Shown: positions 7,390 to 15,668 of the stretch, piece by piece
Position numbering within the stretch: the stretch's first letter is position 1
Layout: every line of letters starts with the position of its first letter
From: Chthoniobacterales bacterium
Lineage (GTDB): Bacteria > Verrucomicrobiota > Verrucomicrobiia > Chthoniobacterales > JACTMZ01
Length of the DNA: 64,000 bases
Direction: 5' to 3'
Assembly (NCBI GenBank): GCA_018402585.1
Contig: JAGYIO010000002.1
Span: forward strand, 412,406-476,405
The notes under the pieces: model-generated
Told to the model about the DNA's origin: nothing
Databases searched by the model: none
The model's input: only the letters and a program-made list of their open reading frames with translations
Program-made: the position numbers and the translations under genes

Positions 7390-9783
7390 ATGGCGCGCGC
7401 CGATCTTCACCTTCATACCCGGCACAGTGCGCGGGCGACCGACTGGCTCCTGCGCAAGGTCGACTTTCCCTCCAGTTGCTCCGCGCCCGGGGAGCTCTAC
7501 CGTGCCTTACGGGAAAAGGGTTTTGATTTTGTCACCTTCACGGACCACGACACCATAGACGGTTGTCTCGAGATCGCGGGTCAGCCGGGAGCTTTCATCA
7601 GCGAAGAAATCACCGCATTTTTTCCCGAGGATGAGGTCAAAGTGCACCTCCTCGCTTGGGGGATCAGCGAAGGGCAGCACCGTGAAGTACAATCCCTGCG
7701 GCGGGACATTTACGCCTTGGCCGCCTGGCTCAAGGCGCAGGATATCGCGCATGCCGTGGCGCATCCTTTCTGGCCGGTTGACGAACGGCTCTCCCTCGAT
7801 CACTGGCAGCGGCTGATTCTTCTCTTCCGGCACTTCGAGACGATCAATGGATTGCGTGACCCGTTGCTGGGCGAGGCGGCCGAATTCGCGCTCTCGCGCC
7901 TCAGCCCGGAGGACACCACGCGGTTTGCCGGGCAACTCAAACTGGAACCGCTCTGGGACGAGCCGTGGCGCAAGGTGTTCACCGGCGGTTCCGACGATAA
8001 AGGGGGCATGTATGAAGGGCGCGCCTGGACCGAGGCGGCGGGTGATTCGCCCGGCGCATTCCTCGCCGCGGTGCGCGAGGGGCGGTGCCTTCCCGGCGGA
8101 GAAGGGGGCGGACCGCTCGTCATGGCCCACAGCCTCTACAGCGTGATCTTCGAATTCGCCGGCCAGCGTCTCTCCCGGAATGCCCAGAAGCCTGCGGCGG
8201 CCCTGCTCGAGAGAATGGCCGGACGTTTCATGGAGGGCAAAGATCCCACCCGGTTCACCCTCAGCGAGAAGCTGGGTTTCCTCGCGCAGGGTATTGCCAC
8301 CGGCAAGATCTGGGAGGTGGCGCTCCCGGGCAATGCGTCCTTGTGGAAAGAGTTGGCCGATGCGGTGGGCAAGCCGGGCATGCGCTCGGCCATCGAGAAA
8401 GCAACCGAGGGGGTGGTCGCGCCGGAACGCCGCGCCTTCCTCACCGCCAACCTGCTGGTCAATCAGCTCGCCTTCCGTTTCTTTTCCCAATTCATCGCGC
8501 AGTTGCAGGCCGGACGGCTGATCGAAAGCCTGCAATTTGTCGGCTCGCTCGTGCCCCTCGCGCTTGGTCTGGCCCCCTATTTTTACGCTTTCCGCTCGCC
8601 CGGGCGCGGCGAGCTGCGGCCCCTCTGCGCCGGCATCTGCGGGGAAGTCCCGGCGAGCCTGCGCAACCACCGGCGCATCTGGTTCACGGACACCTTGGAA
8701 GATGTCAACGGGGTTTCGACCACCATACGAAGAATGACCGCGGCGGCGCGCGCCGAGGGATTCGACCTGACTGTGGCCACCTCGCGCAGTGCGGTGGCCC
8801 CCTCTGACCTTCCGATCATGAATTTTCCCCCGGTCGGCGAATTCGAGCTGCCCGAATACGAATTGCAAAAACTCAGCTTTCCGCCCGTGCTGGAAATTAT
8901 CGACTACGTGCAGCGTGGAGGATTTACCGAGGTCATCATCAGCACGCCCGGGCCGATCGGGCTCTGCGCGTTGCTCGCCGCGAAAATTCTCGGACTGAAA
9001 ACGAGCGCCATTTACCATACGGACTTCCCGCAATACGTGCGCATTCTGACCGACGACTCATGGCTGGAGACGCTTACTTGGAACTACATGCAGTGGTTCT
9101 ACGAGCAGATGGATATTGTTTACGTCAATTCCGGTGACTACCGGCTGGCCTTGGAGGCGCGCGGGATCAAGGGGGACCGGATCCATATTCTGCCGCGCGG
9201 ATTGGACACCGAACTGTTCGCGCCGTCGCGCCGCGACGAAAACTTCTGGAAGCGGCGCGGACGGCAGGACGGCGAGATCGGCTTGCTCTATGCCGGTCGT
9301 GTTTCCAAGGAAAAGAAACTCGATCTCTTCGCCGCCGTGGTACGGAAACTCCGGGCGGCAGGACTCCCCGTGCGCGGTTTGGTGGTGGGACACGGGCCGT
9401 ATTCCGCGGAATTCGAAAAATCCTTTCCCGAAGGGATTTTCACCGGTTATCTCGCGGGTGAGGAGTTGGCGGCCGCTTATGCTTCGGCCGACCTCTTCGT
9501 CTTCCCCAGCACGACGGACACTTTCGGAAACGTCGTCCTCGAAGCGCAAGCCTCGGGCTTGCCTTGCGTGGTCTCGGACCAAGGGGGCCCGCGCGAATTG
9601 GTCGCCCAGGGCGAGGATGGCTTTGTCACCCGCGGCGGTGATCTGGCCGAACTTTGCCAGGCGGCGCGCCAATTGTGCGCCGACGAAAAACTGCGTGCCC
9701 AATTCGGCGCGGCGGCACGGCGCAAAGTGGAAGACCGGAGCTGGCCGCATGCGGCGCGGCGCTTCTGGGAGATCGGTGCCTGA
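7390..9783 (+). CDS. PHP-domain / GT4-family glycosyltransferase fusion
   Basis: 797 aa. Residues 1-210 are a PHP metal-dependent phosphoesterase domain: DLHLHTRHS at the start, then FTDHDTIDG, VAHPF, and FTGGSDDKG. Residues 240-410 are a helical linker of unknown fold. Residues 430-797 are a GT-B glycosyltransferase: FTDTLEDVNGVSTTIRR, IYHTDFPQYVR, YVNSGDY, LPRGLDTELFAPSRR, LLYAGRVSKEKKLDL, and FPSTTDTFGNVVLEAQASGLP with the GT4 donor-site glutamate. The second part resembles GT4 enzymes making glycolipids. How the phosphoesterase is coupled to sugar transfer is unknown. Confidence 0.85.
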   Translation: MARADLHLHTRHSARATDWLLRKVDFPSSCSAPGELYRALREKGFDFVTFTDHDTIDGCLEIAGQPGAFISEEITAFFPEDEVKVHLLAWGISEGQHREVQSLRRDIYALAAWLKAQDIAHAVAHPFWPVDERLSLDHWQRLILLFRHFETINGLRDPLLGEAAEFALSRLSPEDTTRFAGQLKLEPLWDEPWRKVFTGGSDDKGGMYEGRAWTEAAGDSPGAFLAAVREGRCLPGGEGGGPLVMAHSLYSVIFEFAGQRLSRNAQKPAAALLERMAGRFMEGKDPTRFTLSEKLGFLAQGIATGKIWEVALPGNASLWKELADAVGKPGMRSAIEKATEGVVAPERRAFLTANLLVNQLAFRFFSQFIAQLQAGRLIESLQFVGSLVPLALGLAPYFYAFRSPGRGELRPLCAGICGEVPASLRNHRRIWFTDTLEDVNGVSTTIRRMTAAARAEGFDLTVATSRSAVAPSDLPIMNFPPVGEFELPEYELQKLSFPPVLEIIDYVQRGGFTEVIISTPGPIGLCALLAAKILGLKTSAIYHTDFPQYVRILTDDSWLETLTWNYMQWFYEQMDIVYVNSGDYRLALEARGIKGDRIHILPRGLDTELFAPSRRDENFWKRRGRQDGEIGLLYAGRVSKEKKLDLFAAVVRKLRAAGLPVRGLVVGHGPYSAEFEKSFPEGIFTGYLAGEELAAAYASADLFVFPSTTDTFGNVVLEAQASGLPCVVSDQGGPRELVAQGEDGFVTRGGDLAELCQAARQLCADEKLRAQFGAAARRKVEDRSWPHAARRFWEIGA

Positions 9784-9836
9784 GCGGAGGGCGTGGCACC
9801 TAGCCGGGCCTCTCCGCGAGCCGGTGGCGGCGAGGG

Positions 9837-10913
9837 TCAACGGGGATTGGTTTCTGCGGCCAGCAATTGCCGGAGCAAAGGCGCGTAGTCCCGCCGGGCA
9901 TTGAGCGAGCGGAGGCGCCCTGCTTTGTCGAAGACGAAGACGGTAGGCAGCGCGTTGATGCCGAGCCGGCGGGCGAGGGGGTCAGCCCAACCCGATCCGC
10001 TGTAGGCTGTCGGCCAGGAAGACAACCCGAGGGCTTCCAATGTCTGGGTGCAGTTCGCCTCCTTGGTATCCAAACTTACGGTCGCCACGCTCAGCACTCC
10101 TCGCGGCAGACTGCGGGAAAATTTGGCAAACTCCGCGAGCCAGGCCACGGATGGCGGCGACCATCCGGCCCAAAAAACCAAGGCCACCACGCGTCCCCTC
10201 TGGGCGGTAAGCGAAAATTTGCCGCCTTGCACCGTGGCGAAGACCACGTCCGTTTCCTTCCCGAGCAGCTCCACGCGTTTCAAATCGTCCTTGATTCTCT
10301 GGCCTGTGCCTTCGTCGCGGGCCAATTGTGCCGCCTGCTCCAAGACCTTGCGTTTTCGCGCCGGCTGGGCGTCGAGCAGGGTGGCGGCCTCGGCGAGGAG
10401 GCGTGCCGCACGGCGGTCATCCGGAAAATTGCCCGCGAAATTCTGCGCCGATTCGAGGATGGTATTGCGGGCCATGGCCGTTTCACCCGGCCGTGCTGCG
10501 GCGGCGATGTTCACGGTCTGCATCGTGATGGTGATGCGCTGGAAGGCGGCGTCCGCCCGGTAGCGCAAGGGGGCCGACTTCGATCGTTCGAGAGCGGAAA
10601 GCCGTTGGAGGGATTTCTCAATGCGCTGGCGGTCGGAGAGCGATGCGCCAAGGGTCGAGACAACCGAGGTGTATTCGAGCTCGGCCTCGAAGCGGCGCGG
10701 ATCGTCGGGAAACTTCTGCAGAAAAGCGGCGAGTGCTTTTTCCTGGGCGGCAAGGTGGGTCCGTGCGGTTTGCACGATTTTTTCGGGCGACTCGGAATCC
10801 GGATGGCCGGGGCCTTGCCGCAGCCGCCCGAGGGCTGCCCACGCGGCGTCCGCTTCCGGTGCGGCGTGAAGGGGGGCGGGGAGAAGCAGAGCAAGCAGAA
10901 GGAGGAGCTTCAT
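9837..10913 (-). CDS. TlpA/AhpC-like thioredoxin-fold protein lacking the CXXC cysteines
   Basis: 358 aa with signal peptide MKLLLLLALLLPAPLHAAPE. Residues 20-230 are helical and of unknown family. Residues 235-358 are a TlpA-type thioredoxin fold: KFSLTAQRGRVVALVFWAGW, then SPPSVAWLAEFAKF, ATVSLDTKEANC, INALPTVFVFDKAGRLRS with the cis-Pro loop. Where TlpA has WCPPC this protein has WSPPS, so both catalytic cysteines are serine. It cannot act as a normal dithiol oxidoreductase and may be a binding or scaffold protein. Its ATG overlaps the upstream gene's stop by 4 nt. Confidence 0.75.
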   Translation of the reverse strand: MKLLLLLALLLPAPLHAAPEADAAWAALGRLRQGPGHPDSESPEKIVQTARTHLAAQEKALAAFLQKFPDDPRRFEAELEYTSVVSTLGASLSDRQRIEKSLQRLSALERSKSAPLRYRADAAFQRITITMQTVNIAAAARPGETAMARNTILESAQNFAGNFPDDRRAARLLAEAATLLDAQPARKRKVLEQAAQLARDEGTGQRIKDDLKRVELLGKETDVVFATVQGGKFSLTAQRGRVVALVFWAGWSPPSVAWLAEFAKFSRSLPRGVLSVATVSLDTKEANCTQTLEALGLSSWPTAYSGSGWADPLARRLGINALPTVFVFDKAGRLRSLNARRDYAPLLRQLLAAETNPR

Positions 10914-11824
10914 GGTTTCTTCGGGAGGCGGAGGTTGACGACAAGCGGCCGGTGGTCGCTCGCTTCGAACCAATTTTTGGCCCGGTGGAGGCGGGTGCCG
11001 CTGCGCAGGACGAGAGGACGCAAATTTTCGCTCACCATGACGTAATCGACCCGCGTGTATTCGTCGCTCTCCTTCCAGCGGTAAGTCCACTGGTCGCCCA
11101 GCCGGTCGGCCAGGGGCAAGGCGGTCAAAGACGTGCGCGCTCCGGCCCGGCCGAGCACGCCCGCGACCACCGGGGAATTTTTACGGTCGTTGAAGTCGCC
11201 GAAGACGAGAAGGCGCGTTTCCGGCGCGGATTCGAGGATGCTTTCCACGTGGCGGCGCAGGACGAGTGACTCGGCGCGGCGGAATTCCGCTTGGTCGAAG
11301 TCGGGGACCACGCGCGGTGACTTGAGGTGGACGCCGAGAAGGCGCAGCGCAAAGCCGGGCCGCACTTGGACCGTGCAATCGAGAATGCCGCGCTGCATCC
11401 GGCGGGGCAGGGCGCCGAGACGGAATTCGCTGCGCGTGTCGTGCCGGACGTCGGCCAGAGGGAAACGGCTGAGCAAGGCGAGATGCCTTTGCTTGTCCGG
11501 TCCGTCGACCCAGGTGCTATGGGGCAGATCCAGCCCGGCTGCTTTCAAGCGCCGCTGCAAATCGGCGAGGTCTTTCCGGGTGCCAATCTCGCACAGTCCG
11601 AGGATATCGGGCGCGATGGTGCCCAGGGTGGCCAGGACTGCGGTGATCGACTCGATCGACTTTGGCGGGGTGAGCAAGGTGCCCTTGCGGACCGGGGCGA
11701 GCAGGTAATTGCGGACGTTCCACGCCGCGAAAACAAGGCGCTCGGGCGAGGCTTCGTTGCCCTGACCGGGGGCGGCCAGCAGGGCCAGCAGCGCGGCCGC
11801 GATGATCGCACGCGGCGGGAGCAC
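10910..11824 (-). CDS. Exported endonuclease/exonuclease/phosphatase-family protein
   Basis: 304 aa. A signal peptide (AIIAAALLALLAAPGQG) is followed by an EEP fold: FAAWNVRNYL at the start (the N of the family), LCEIGTRKDL (metal-binding E), LLGVHLKS (catalytic H), VFGDFNDRK (D and N), and EASDHRPLVVNL (final D-H). All active-site positions look intact. The substrate in the periplasm may be a nucleic acid, phosphoester or phospholipid. It overlaps the thioredoxin-fold gene (ATGA), suggesting the two work together. Confidence 0.8.
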   Translation of the reverse strand: MLPPRAIIAAALLALLAAPGQGNEASPERLVFAAWNVRNYLLAPVRKGTLLTPPKSIESITAVLATLGTIAPDILGLCEIGTRKDLADLQRRLKAAGLDLPHSTWVDGPDKQRHLALLSRFPLADVRHDTRSEFRLGALPRRMQRGILDCTVQVRPGFALRLLGVHLKSPRVVPDFDQAEFRRAESLVLRRHVESILESAPETRLLVFGDFNDRKNSPVVAGVLGRAGARTSLTALPLADRLGDQWTYRWKESDEYTRVDYVMVSENLRPLVLRSGTRLHRAKNWFEASDHRPLVVNLRLPKKP

Positions 11825-11830
11825 GGGGCA

Positions 11831-12064
11831 TTAGGCCGGCTTGTGCGGCTCCTTGTCCGGCGCTTCTTTCACTTCGAGGGTGGCGGCGGTTTTTTTAACT
11901 TCGCGGTCGAGCTCTTCGCGGGCTTTGCGGAATTCGTTGATGCTCTGTCCGAGGCCCTTGGCCAATTCCGGCAGACGCTTGGCCCCGAAGAGGACGAGAA
12001 TGATGAGGAGGATGAACAAGATCTCCGGCCATCCAGGAGCGGTGAAGGCAAGTGGTATATTCAT
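11831..12064 (-). CDS. tatA: Sec-independent translocase protein TatA/TatE
   Basis: 77 aa from ATG giving MNIPLAFTAPGWPEILFILL. There is one N-terminal membrane helix (residues 8-27), then the hinge FGAKRLPELAKGLGQSINEF, and an amphipathic helix with a charged tail. This is the classical TatA layout, with the FG hinge and the LPELAKGLG motif. It forms the pore of the twin-arginine pathway. No tatC is in the window. A longer in-frame start exists but has no RBS. Confidence 0.92.
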   Translation of the reverse strand: MNIPLAFTAPGWPEILFILLIILVLFGAKRLPELAKGLGQSINEFRKAREELDREVKKTAATLEVKEAPDKEPHKPA

Positions 12065-12146
12065 AACTCGGAAACTAAGGTGGCTGGCCCGGGCTTGCAA
12101 CCGCGAATGCACCCGGGCCGTTTCCGCATTGTGTCCGCAGAGAGCC

Positions 12147-13361
12147 TCAGCTTTTGCCCGGCTTGACCCTTGAGGCGGCCAGTTTGGCGTTTTCCCGGGC
12201 GGTTGCGATGTCGGCGGCGCGAGCCAGCGCCACGCCCATGCGCCGGCGCCTGAAGGATTCCGGTTTGCCGAAAAGGCGCAAGTCGCTGCCGGGCACCTGC
12301 AAAGCCTCGTCGACCCCCGTGAAGACGATCCCCTCTGCCTCCATCCCTCCGTAGATGACCGCGCTGGCCGCCGGTGAACGCAAGGTCACGTCGACCGGTA
12401 AACCAAGGATGGCGCGGGCGTGGAGATCGAATTCCGATTGGTGCTGGCTGGTGAGTGTGACCAGTCCCGTATCGTGCGGGCGCGGGCTGACTTCCGAAAA
12501 CCAGACCCGGTCGCCGGCCACGAAAAGTTCCACCCCAAAAATTCCGGTGCCGCCGAGGGCGTCGGTCACTTGGCCTGCCATCCGGCGCGATTCCTCCAAG
12601 GCCGCGGTGCTCATCGGGTGCGGTTGCCAGCTTTCGACATAATCGCCCGATACCTGCAGATGGCCGATCGGCTCGCAAAAATGGGTGACGACCGTTCCGT
12701 CGTTTCCTCGTGCGCGCACCGTGAGCAGCGTGATCTCGTAGTCGAAATTTACCAGACCCTCCACGATGACCCGACTGGTTTCGACCCGGCCGCCGGAAAT
12801 GGCGTGGCTCCATGCTTTGGCTATATCGGCGGGGCCGTCCAGTCTGGATTGTCCTTTGCCGGACGACGACATCACCGGCTTGACGAGGCACGGGTATCCG
12901 ATCATCGGCTCGTCGCGGTCTTCGATCGCGGCCTGCAACTCCGCGAGGCTGCCGGCAAAGCGGTATGGCGAGGTCGGCAGCCCCAGTTCCTCGGCGGCCA
13001 GACGGCGGATACCCTCGCGGTTCATGGTCAATTGCGCGGCCCGGGCGGTCGGGATCACCTTCGTGACGCCCTCCTGCTCAAGTTCGACGAGCGTTTTGGT
13101 GGCAATCGCTTCGATCTCCGGGACAACGATATCCGGTCTCTCGGAGGTGATCAATTCGCGCAGGGCGGAGGCGTCGGTCATGTCGATGACCCGCGCGTGG
13201 TGCGCCACCTGCTGTCCCGGCGCATTTTCGTAACGGTCGACGGCGGTCACTTCAACGCCCAGGCGTTGCAGGGCGATAACAACTTCTTTGCCGAGCTCCC
13301 CGGCGCCGAGGAGCATCACTTTGGTGGCCGTCTTGGACCCCGGTGTTCCGATGGTGGTCAT
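12147..13361 (-). CDS. purT: Phosphoribosylglycinamide formyltransferase 2 (formate-dependent)
   Basis: 404 aa. Makes formyl-GAR from GAR, formate and ATP in purine synthesis. It has an N-terminal domain with [20 protein letters not shown] and [16 protein letters not shown] (residues 15-58). An ATP-grasp domain follows: [15 protein letters not shown] near residue 155, FGVELFV and [16 protein letters not shown] near 275-305. The C-terminal domain carries [18 protein letters not shown]. Length and motifs match the family. The upstream K+ channel gene ends at its start codon (1-nt overlap). Confidence 0.95.
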   Translation of the reverse strand: MTTIGTPGSKTATKVMLLGAGELGKEVVIALQRLGVEVTAVDRYENAPGQQVAHHARVIDMTDASALRELITSERPDIVVPEIEAIATKTLVELEQEGVTKVIPTARAAQLTMNREGIRRLAAEELGLPTSPYRFAGSLAELQAAIEDRDEPMIGYPCLVKPVMSSSGKGQSRLDGPADIAKAWSHAISGGRVETSRVIVEGLVNFDYEITLLTVRARGNDGTVVTHFCEPIGHLQVSGDYVESWQPHPMSTAALEESRRMAGQVTDALGGTGIFGVELFVAGDRVWFSEVSPRPHDTGLVTLTSQHQSEFDLHARAILGLPVDVTLRSPAASAVIYGGMEAEGIVFTGVDEALQVPGSDLRLFGKPESFRRRRMGVALARAADIATARENAKLAASRVKPGKS

Positions 13362-14047
13362 TATTTGTGGTAAAGCGTGACCAAGCGGGCGAGGAGGACG
13401 GCGGGATAAAGCTGCCCGACCAGCGCCTCCAGAGTGGTGAGCGAGCGGGCCATGGGATGGACCGGCATGATGTCGCCCACCCCCAAGGTGGTCAGGGTGG
13501 TGAAGCTGAAGTAAACCAGTTCGGAAATCGGCGGTTCACCGGATTGAGCCGCGGGGTCAAAGTAGAAGGCCGAAGGCTCGAAGAGGTAAAGCAGGACGTA
13601 GAACTCACCCCAAAGGACCCCGAGGAGGACATACACCGCGATTGCACCATAGATCCGGTAAATGGTGATGCCCCCGCTGCGGAAGACGCGGGCGATAATG
13701 AGCAGGGAAAGAAAGCCGAAGAAAAGTGCGGCCGCGGCGGCGGCGATAACATGGATGGCATGTTCGTGAATGAAAAAGTGGAGCCAGTGCGAGGTGAAAG
13801 CGACCGCGGCCAGCGCCACCATGCCCAAGCGTGCCGCCTTGTGTTGTGTCGTGGCGAGCACACCGAAGAGCAAGACGATGGAAAAGGACGAGGCGGCGAG
13901 GGTGTCGGTTTTTCCGTTTTCGCCGGCCAGCGGGTAAATGATGAATCCGTAGAGGACGAGGAAGAAGAGCAGGGCGGCGAGGCCGTGGTCGGAATTGACC
14001 CATCTGCGCCAACCATGCCGGGCTCTGGTCACATGCTTGCCGATCAT
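13361..14047 (-). CDS. Two-pore-helix potassium channel family protein
   Basis: 228 aa with about six hydrophobic segments. The C-terminal part contains a pore loop, [20 protein letters not shown] (near residues 178-197), followed by a final helix. The selectivity filter reads TLGVGD rather than the usual TVGYGD, so ion selectivity may differ. There is no cytosolic RCK/TrkA-N domain. It overlaps gpsA by 4 nt (ATGA) and purT by 1 nt, within a minus-strand operon. Confidence 0.8.
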   Translation of the reverse strand: MIGKHVTRARHGWRRWVNSDHGLAALLFFLVLYGFIIYPLAGENGKTDTLAASSFSIVLLFGVLATTQHKAARLGMVALAAVAFTSHWLHFFIHEHAIHVIAAAAAALFFGFLSLLIIARVFRSGGITIYRIYGAIAVYVLLGVLWGEFYVLLYLFEPSAFYFDPAAQSGEPPISELVYFSFTTLTTLGVGDIMPVHPMARSLTTLEALVGQLYPAVLLARLVTLYHK

Positions 14048-15057
14048 GGGGCCGGCTCGTCTTCGCGCTTGGTCTCGCGGGCGAGTAGGCGGAGCAGACC
14101 GTCGCGCGGGGCGAGGCCGTCGAAAAGCACGGCCTGCACCGTGTCGAGCAGGGGTGTTTCGACGCCAAGCTTGCGGGCCTCCTCGTAGGCGCTGCGTGCG
14201 GTGGGGACGCCTTCGGCCACCATGACCATCGACTTGAGGATGTCCGCGAGTGCCTCGCCTCGTCCCAAGCGTTCACCGAGTCCACGATTGCGGCTGTGCC
14301 CGCTGAAGCAGGTGACCATGAGGTCGCCCAGGCCGCTCAAGCCGTAAAAAGTTTCCCGCTTTCCGCCGAGCTTCGTGCCGAGCCGGATCATTTCCGCGAG
14401 CGCACGCGTGACCAGGGCCGACTTCGCGTTGTCCCCCAGTCCCAGCCCGTCGGAGATGCCGGAGGCGATGGCGTAGATGTTTTTCAGCGCTCCGCCCAGC
14501 TCGACCCCGGCCACGTCGTCGCTCGAGTAAACGCGGAAACTGGCGTTCCCGATGAACTCGCTCAGCTCGGCGGCAAGATCATGGTGGTCTGCGGCCAGCA
14601 CCGCGGCAGCCGGCGTGCCGCGCGCCACTTCCTCGGCATGGTTCGGCCCGGAGAGGGCGGCCACGGGATTATCCGGAAAAAATTCGCCGAGCACCTGTGT
14701 CATGAGGCGTCCGGTCTGGTCTTCGAGACCTTTCGTGCAGCAGACGAGGGGAACACCCGGGGCAACCCCGGCGGCGGCGAGGTCGCGGGAGATGCCTTGG
14801 AGGAATTGGGAGGGAAGCACGACGATGATGATGTCGCTTTGCGCCGCGACGGTCAGGTCCGGCGTGGCCCTGATGTTTGCCGCGAGGGTGACGCCGGGGA
14901 GAAATTTGCGGTTGGAATGCGCGGTGTTGATTTCCTCCGCCTGGACCGGATCGTGCGCCCAGAGGGTGACTGGGAGGTTATGAGCGGAAAGCAACTGGGC
15001 CAGCGCGCTGCCCCATCCGCCGGCGCCGATGACCGAAATGCGCTCTGGTTTTTTCAC
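14044..15057 (-). CDS. gpsA: Glycerol-3-phosphate dehydrogenase [NAD(P)+]
   Basis: 337 aa from GTG 15057, giving (M)KKPERISVIGAGGWGSALA. Reduces dihydroxyacetone phosphate to sn-glycerol-3-phosphate for lipids. The Rossmann motif GAGGWGSALA is at residues 9-18. SGPNHAEEVARGTPAA, the lysine-bearing GGALKNIYAIASGISDGLGLGDN, and GLSGLGDLMVTCFSGHSRNR are standard GpsA landmarks. The GTGA overlap with plsY couples the two consecutive steps of phosphatidate synthesis. Confidence 0.95.
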   Translation of the reverse strand: MKKPERISVIGAGGWGSALAQLLSAHNLPVTLWAHDPVQAEEINTAHSNRKFLPGVTLAANIRATPDLTVAAQSDIIIVVLPSQFLQGISRDLAAAGVAPGVPLVCCTKGLEDQTGRLMTQVLGEFFPDNPVAALSGPNHAEEVARGTPAAAVLAADHHDLAAELSEFIGNASFRVYSSDDVAGVELGGALKNIYAIASGISDGLGLGDNAKSALVTRALAEMIRLGTKLGGKRETFYGLSGLGDLMVTCFSGHSRNRGLGERLGRGEALADILKSMVMVAEGVPTARSAYEEARKLGVETPLLDTVQAVLFDGLAPRDGLLRLLARETKREDEPAP

Positions 15058-15665
15058 GTCGGGATTTTGCCTGCGAGGCGGGGTTCGGTGCCGTTGCGCA
15101 GGCGGACCATGTTGGATCGATGGCGCCAGATGGCCAGCGCGGAAATGAGCAGGGAAAAACCAAGGAGCGGCGCGTTGCCGCCACACCCGGCGAACCAAAG
15201 GCCGCCGACCGCCAGCGGCAAGGCTGCGGCCGCGCAGATCGAGGCGAGGGAGACGTAGCGCGAGAGGGGGAAAACAAGGAACCACACGGCGGCGATGATC
15301 AGCACGGCCCAAGGGACCAAAGCGAGGAGTACGCCGGCCGAGGTGGCGATGCCTTTTCCGCCTCGGAACCCGAGCCATGGCGTGTAGTTGTGGCCCGTGA
15401 TGACGGCCACCGCCGCGAGGATGCCGGGCCAGGCCGAAGATCCGCCGAAATGCAGGGTGAGCCAGACGGCGGCGAACCCTTTCAGGGCGTCGATAACGAA
15501 GACAAAAACACCGAGCGGTTTGCCCAGGGTGCGGAAGACATTGGTCGCCCCGATGTTGCCACTGCCGTGCTGGCGGATGTCGATGCCTTTGGCCCTGGCC
15601 ACAAGGTAGCCGGTCGGGATCGAACCGAGTAGAAAAGCGAGCAGGATGAAGGCGACGGTATTCAT
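15054..15665 (-). CDS. plsY: Acyl phosphate:glycerol-3-phosphate acyltransferase
   Basis: 203 aa and five or more membrane helices. Transfers an acyl group from acyl phosphate to glycerol-3-phosphate at the inner membrane. The three PlsY motifs are present: LLGSIPTGYLVAR with GIDIRQHGSGNIGATNVFRT, then GHNYTPWLGFRGGKGIATSAG, and the C-terminal IWRHRSNMVRLRNGTE. It lies directly upstream of gpsA with a 4-nt overlap, so substrate supply and acylation are encoded together. Confidence 0.96.
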   Translation of the reverse strand: MNTVAFILLAFLLGSIPTGYLVARAKGIDIRQHGSGNIGATNVFRTLGKPLGVFVFVIDALKGFAAVWLTLHFGGSSAWPGILAAVAVITGHNYTPWLGFRGGKGIATSAGVLLALVPWAVLIIAAVWFLVFPLSRYVSLASICAAAALPLAVGGLWFAGCGGNAPLLGFSLLISALAIWRHRSNMVRLRNGTEPRLAGKIPT

Positions 15666-15668
15666 GGG

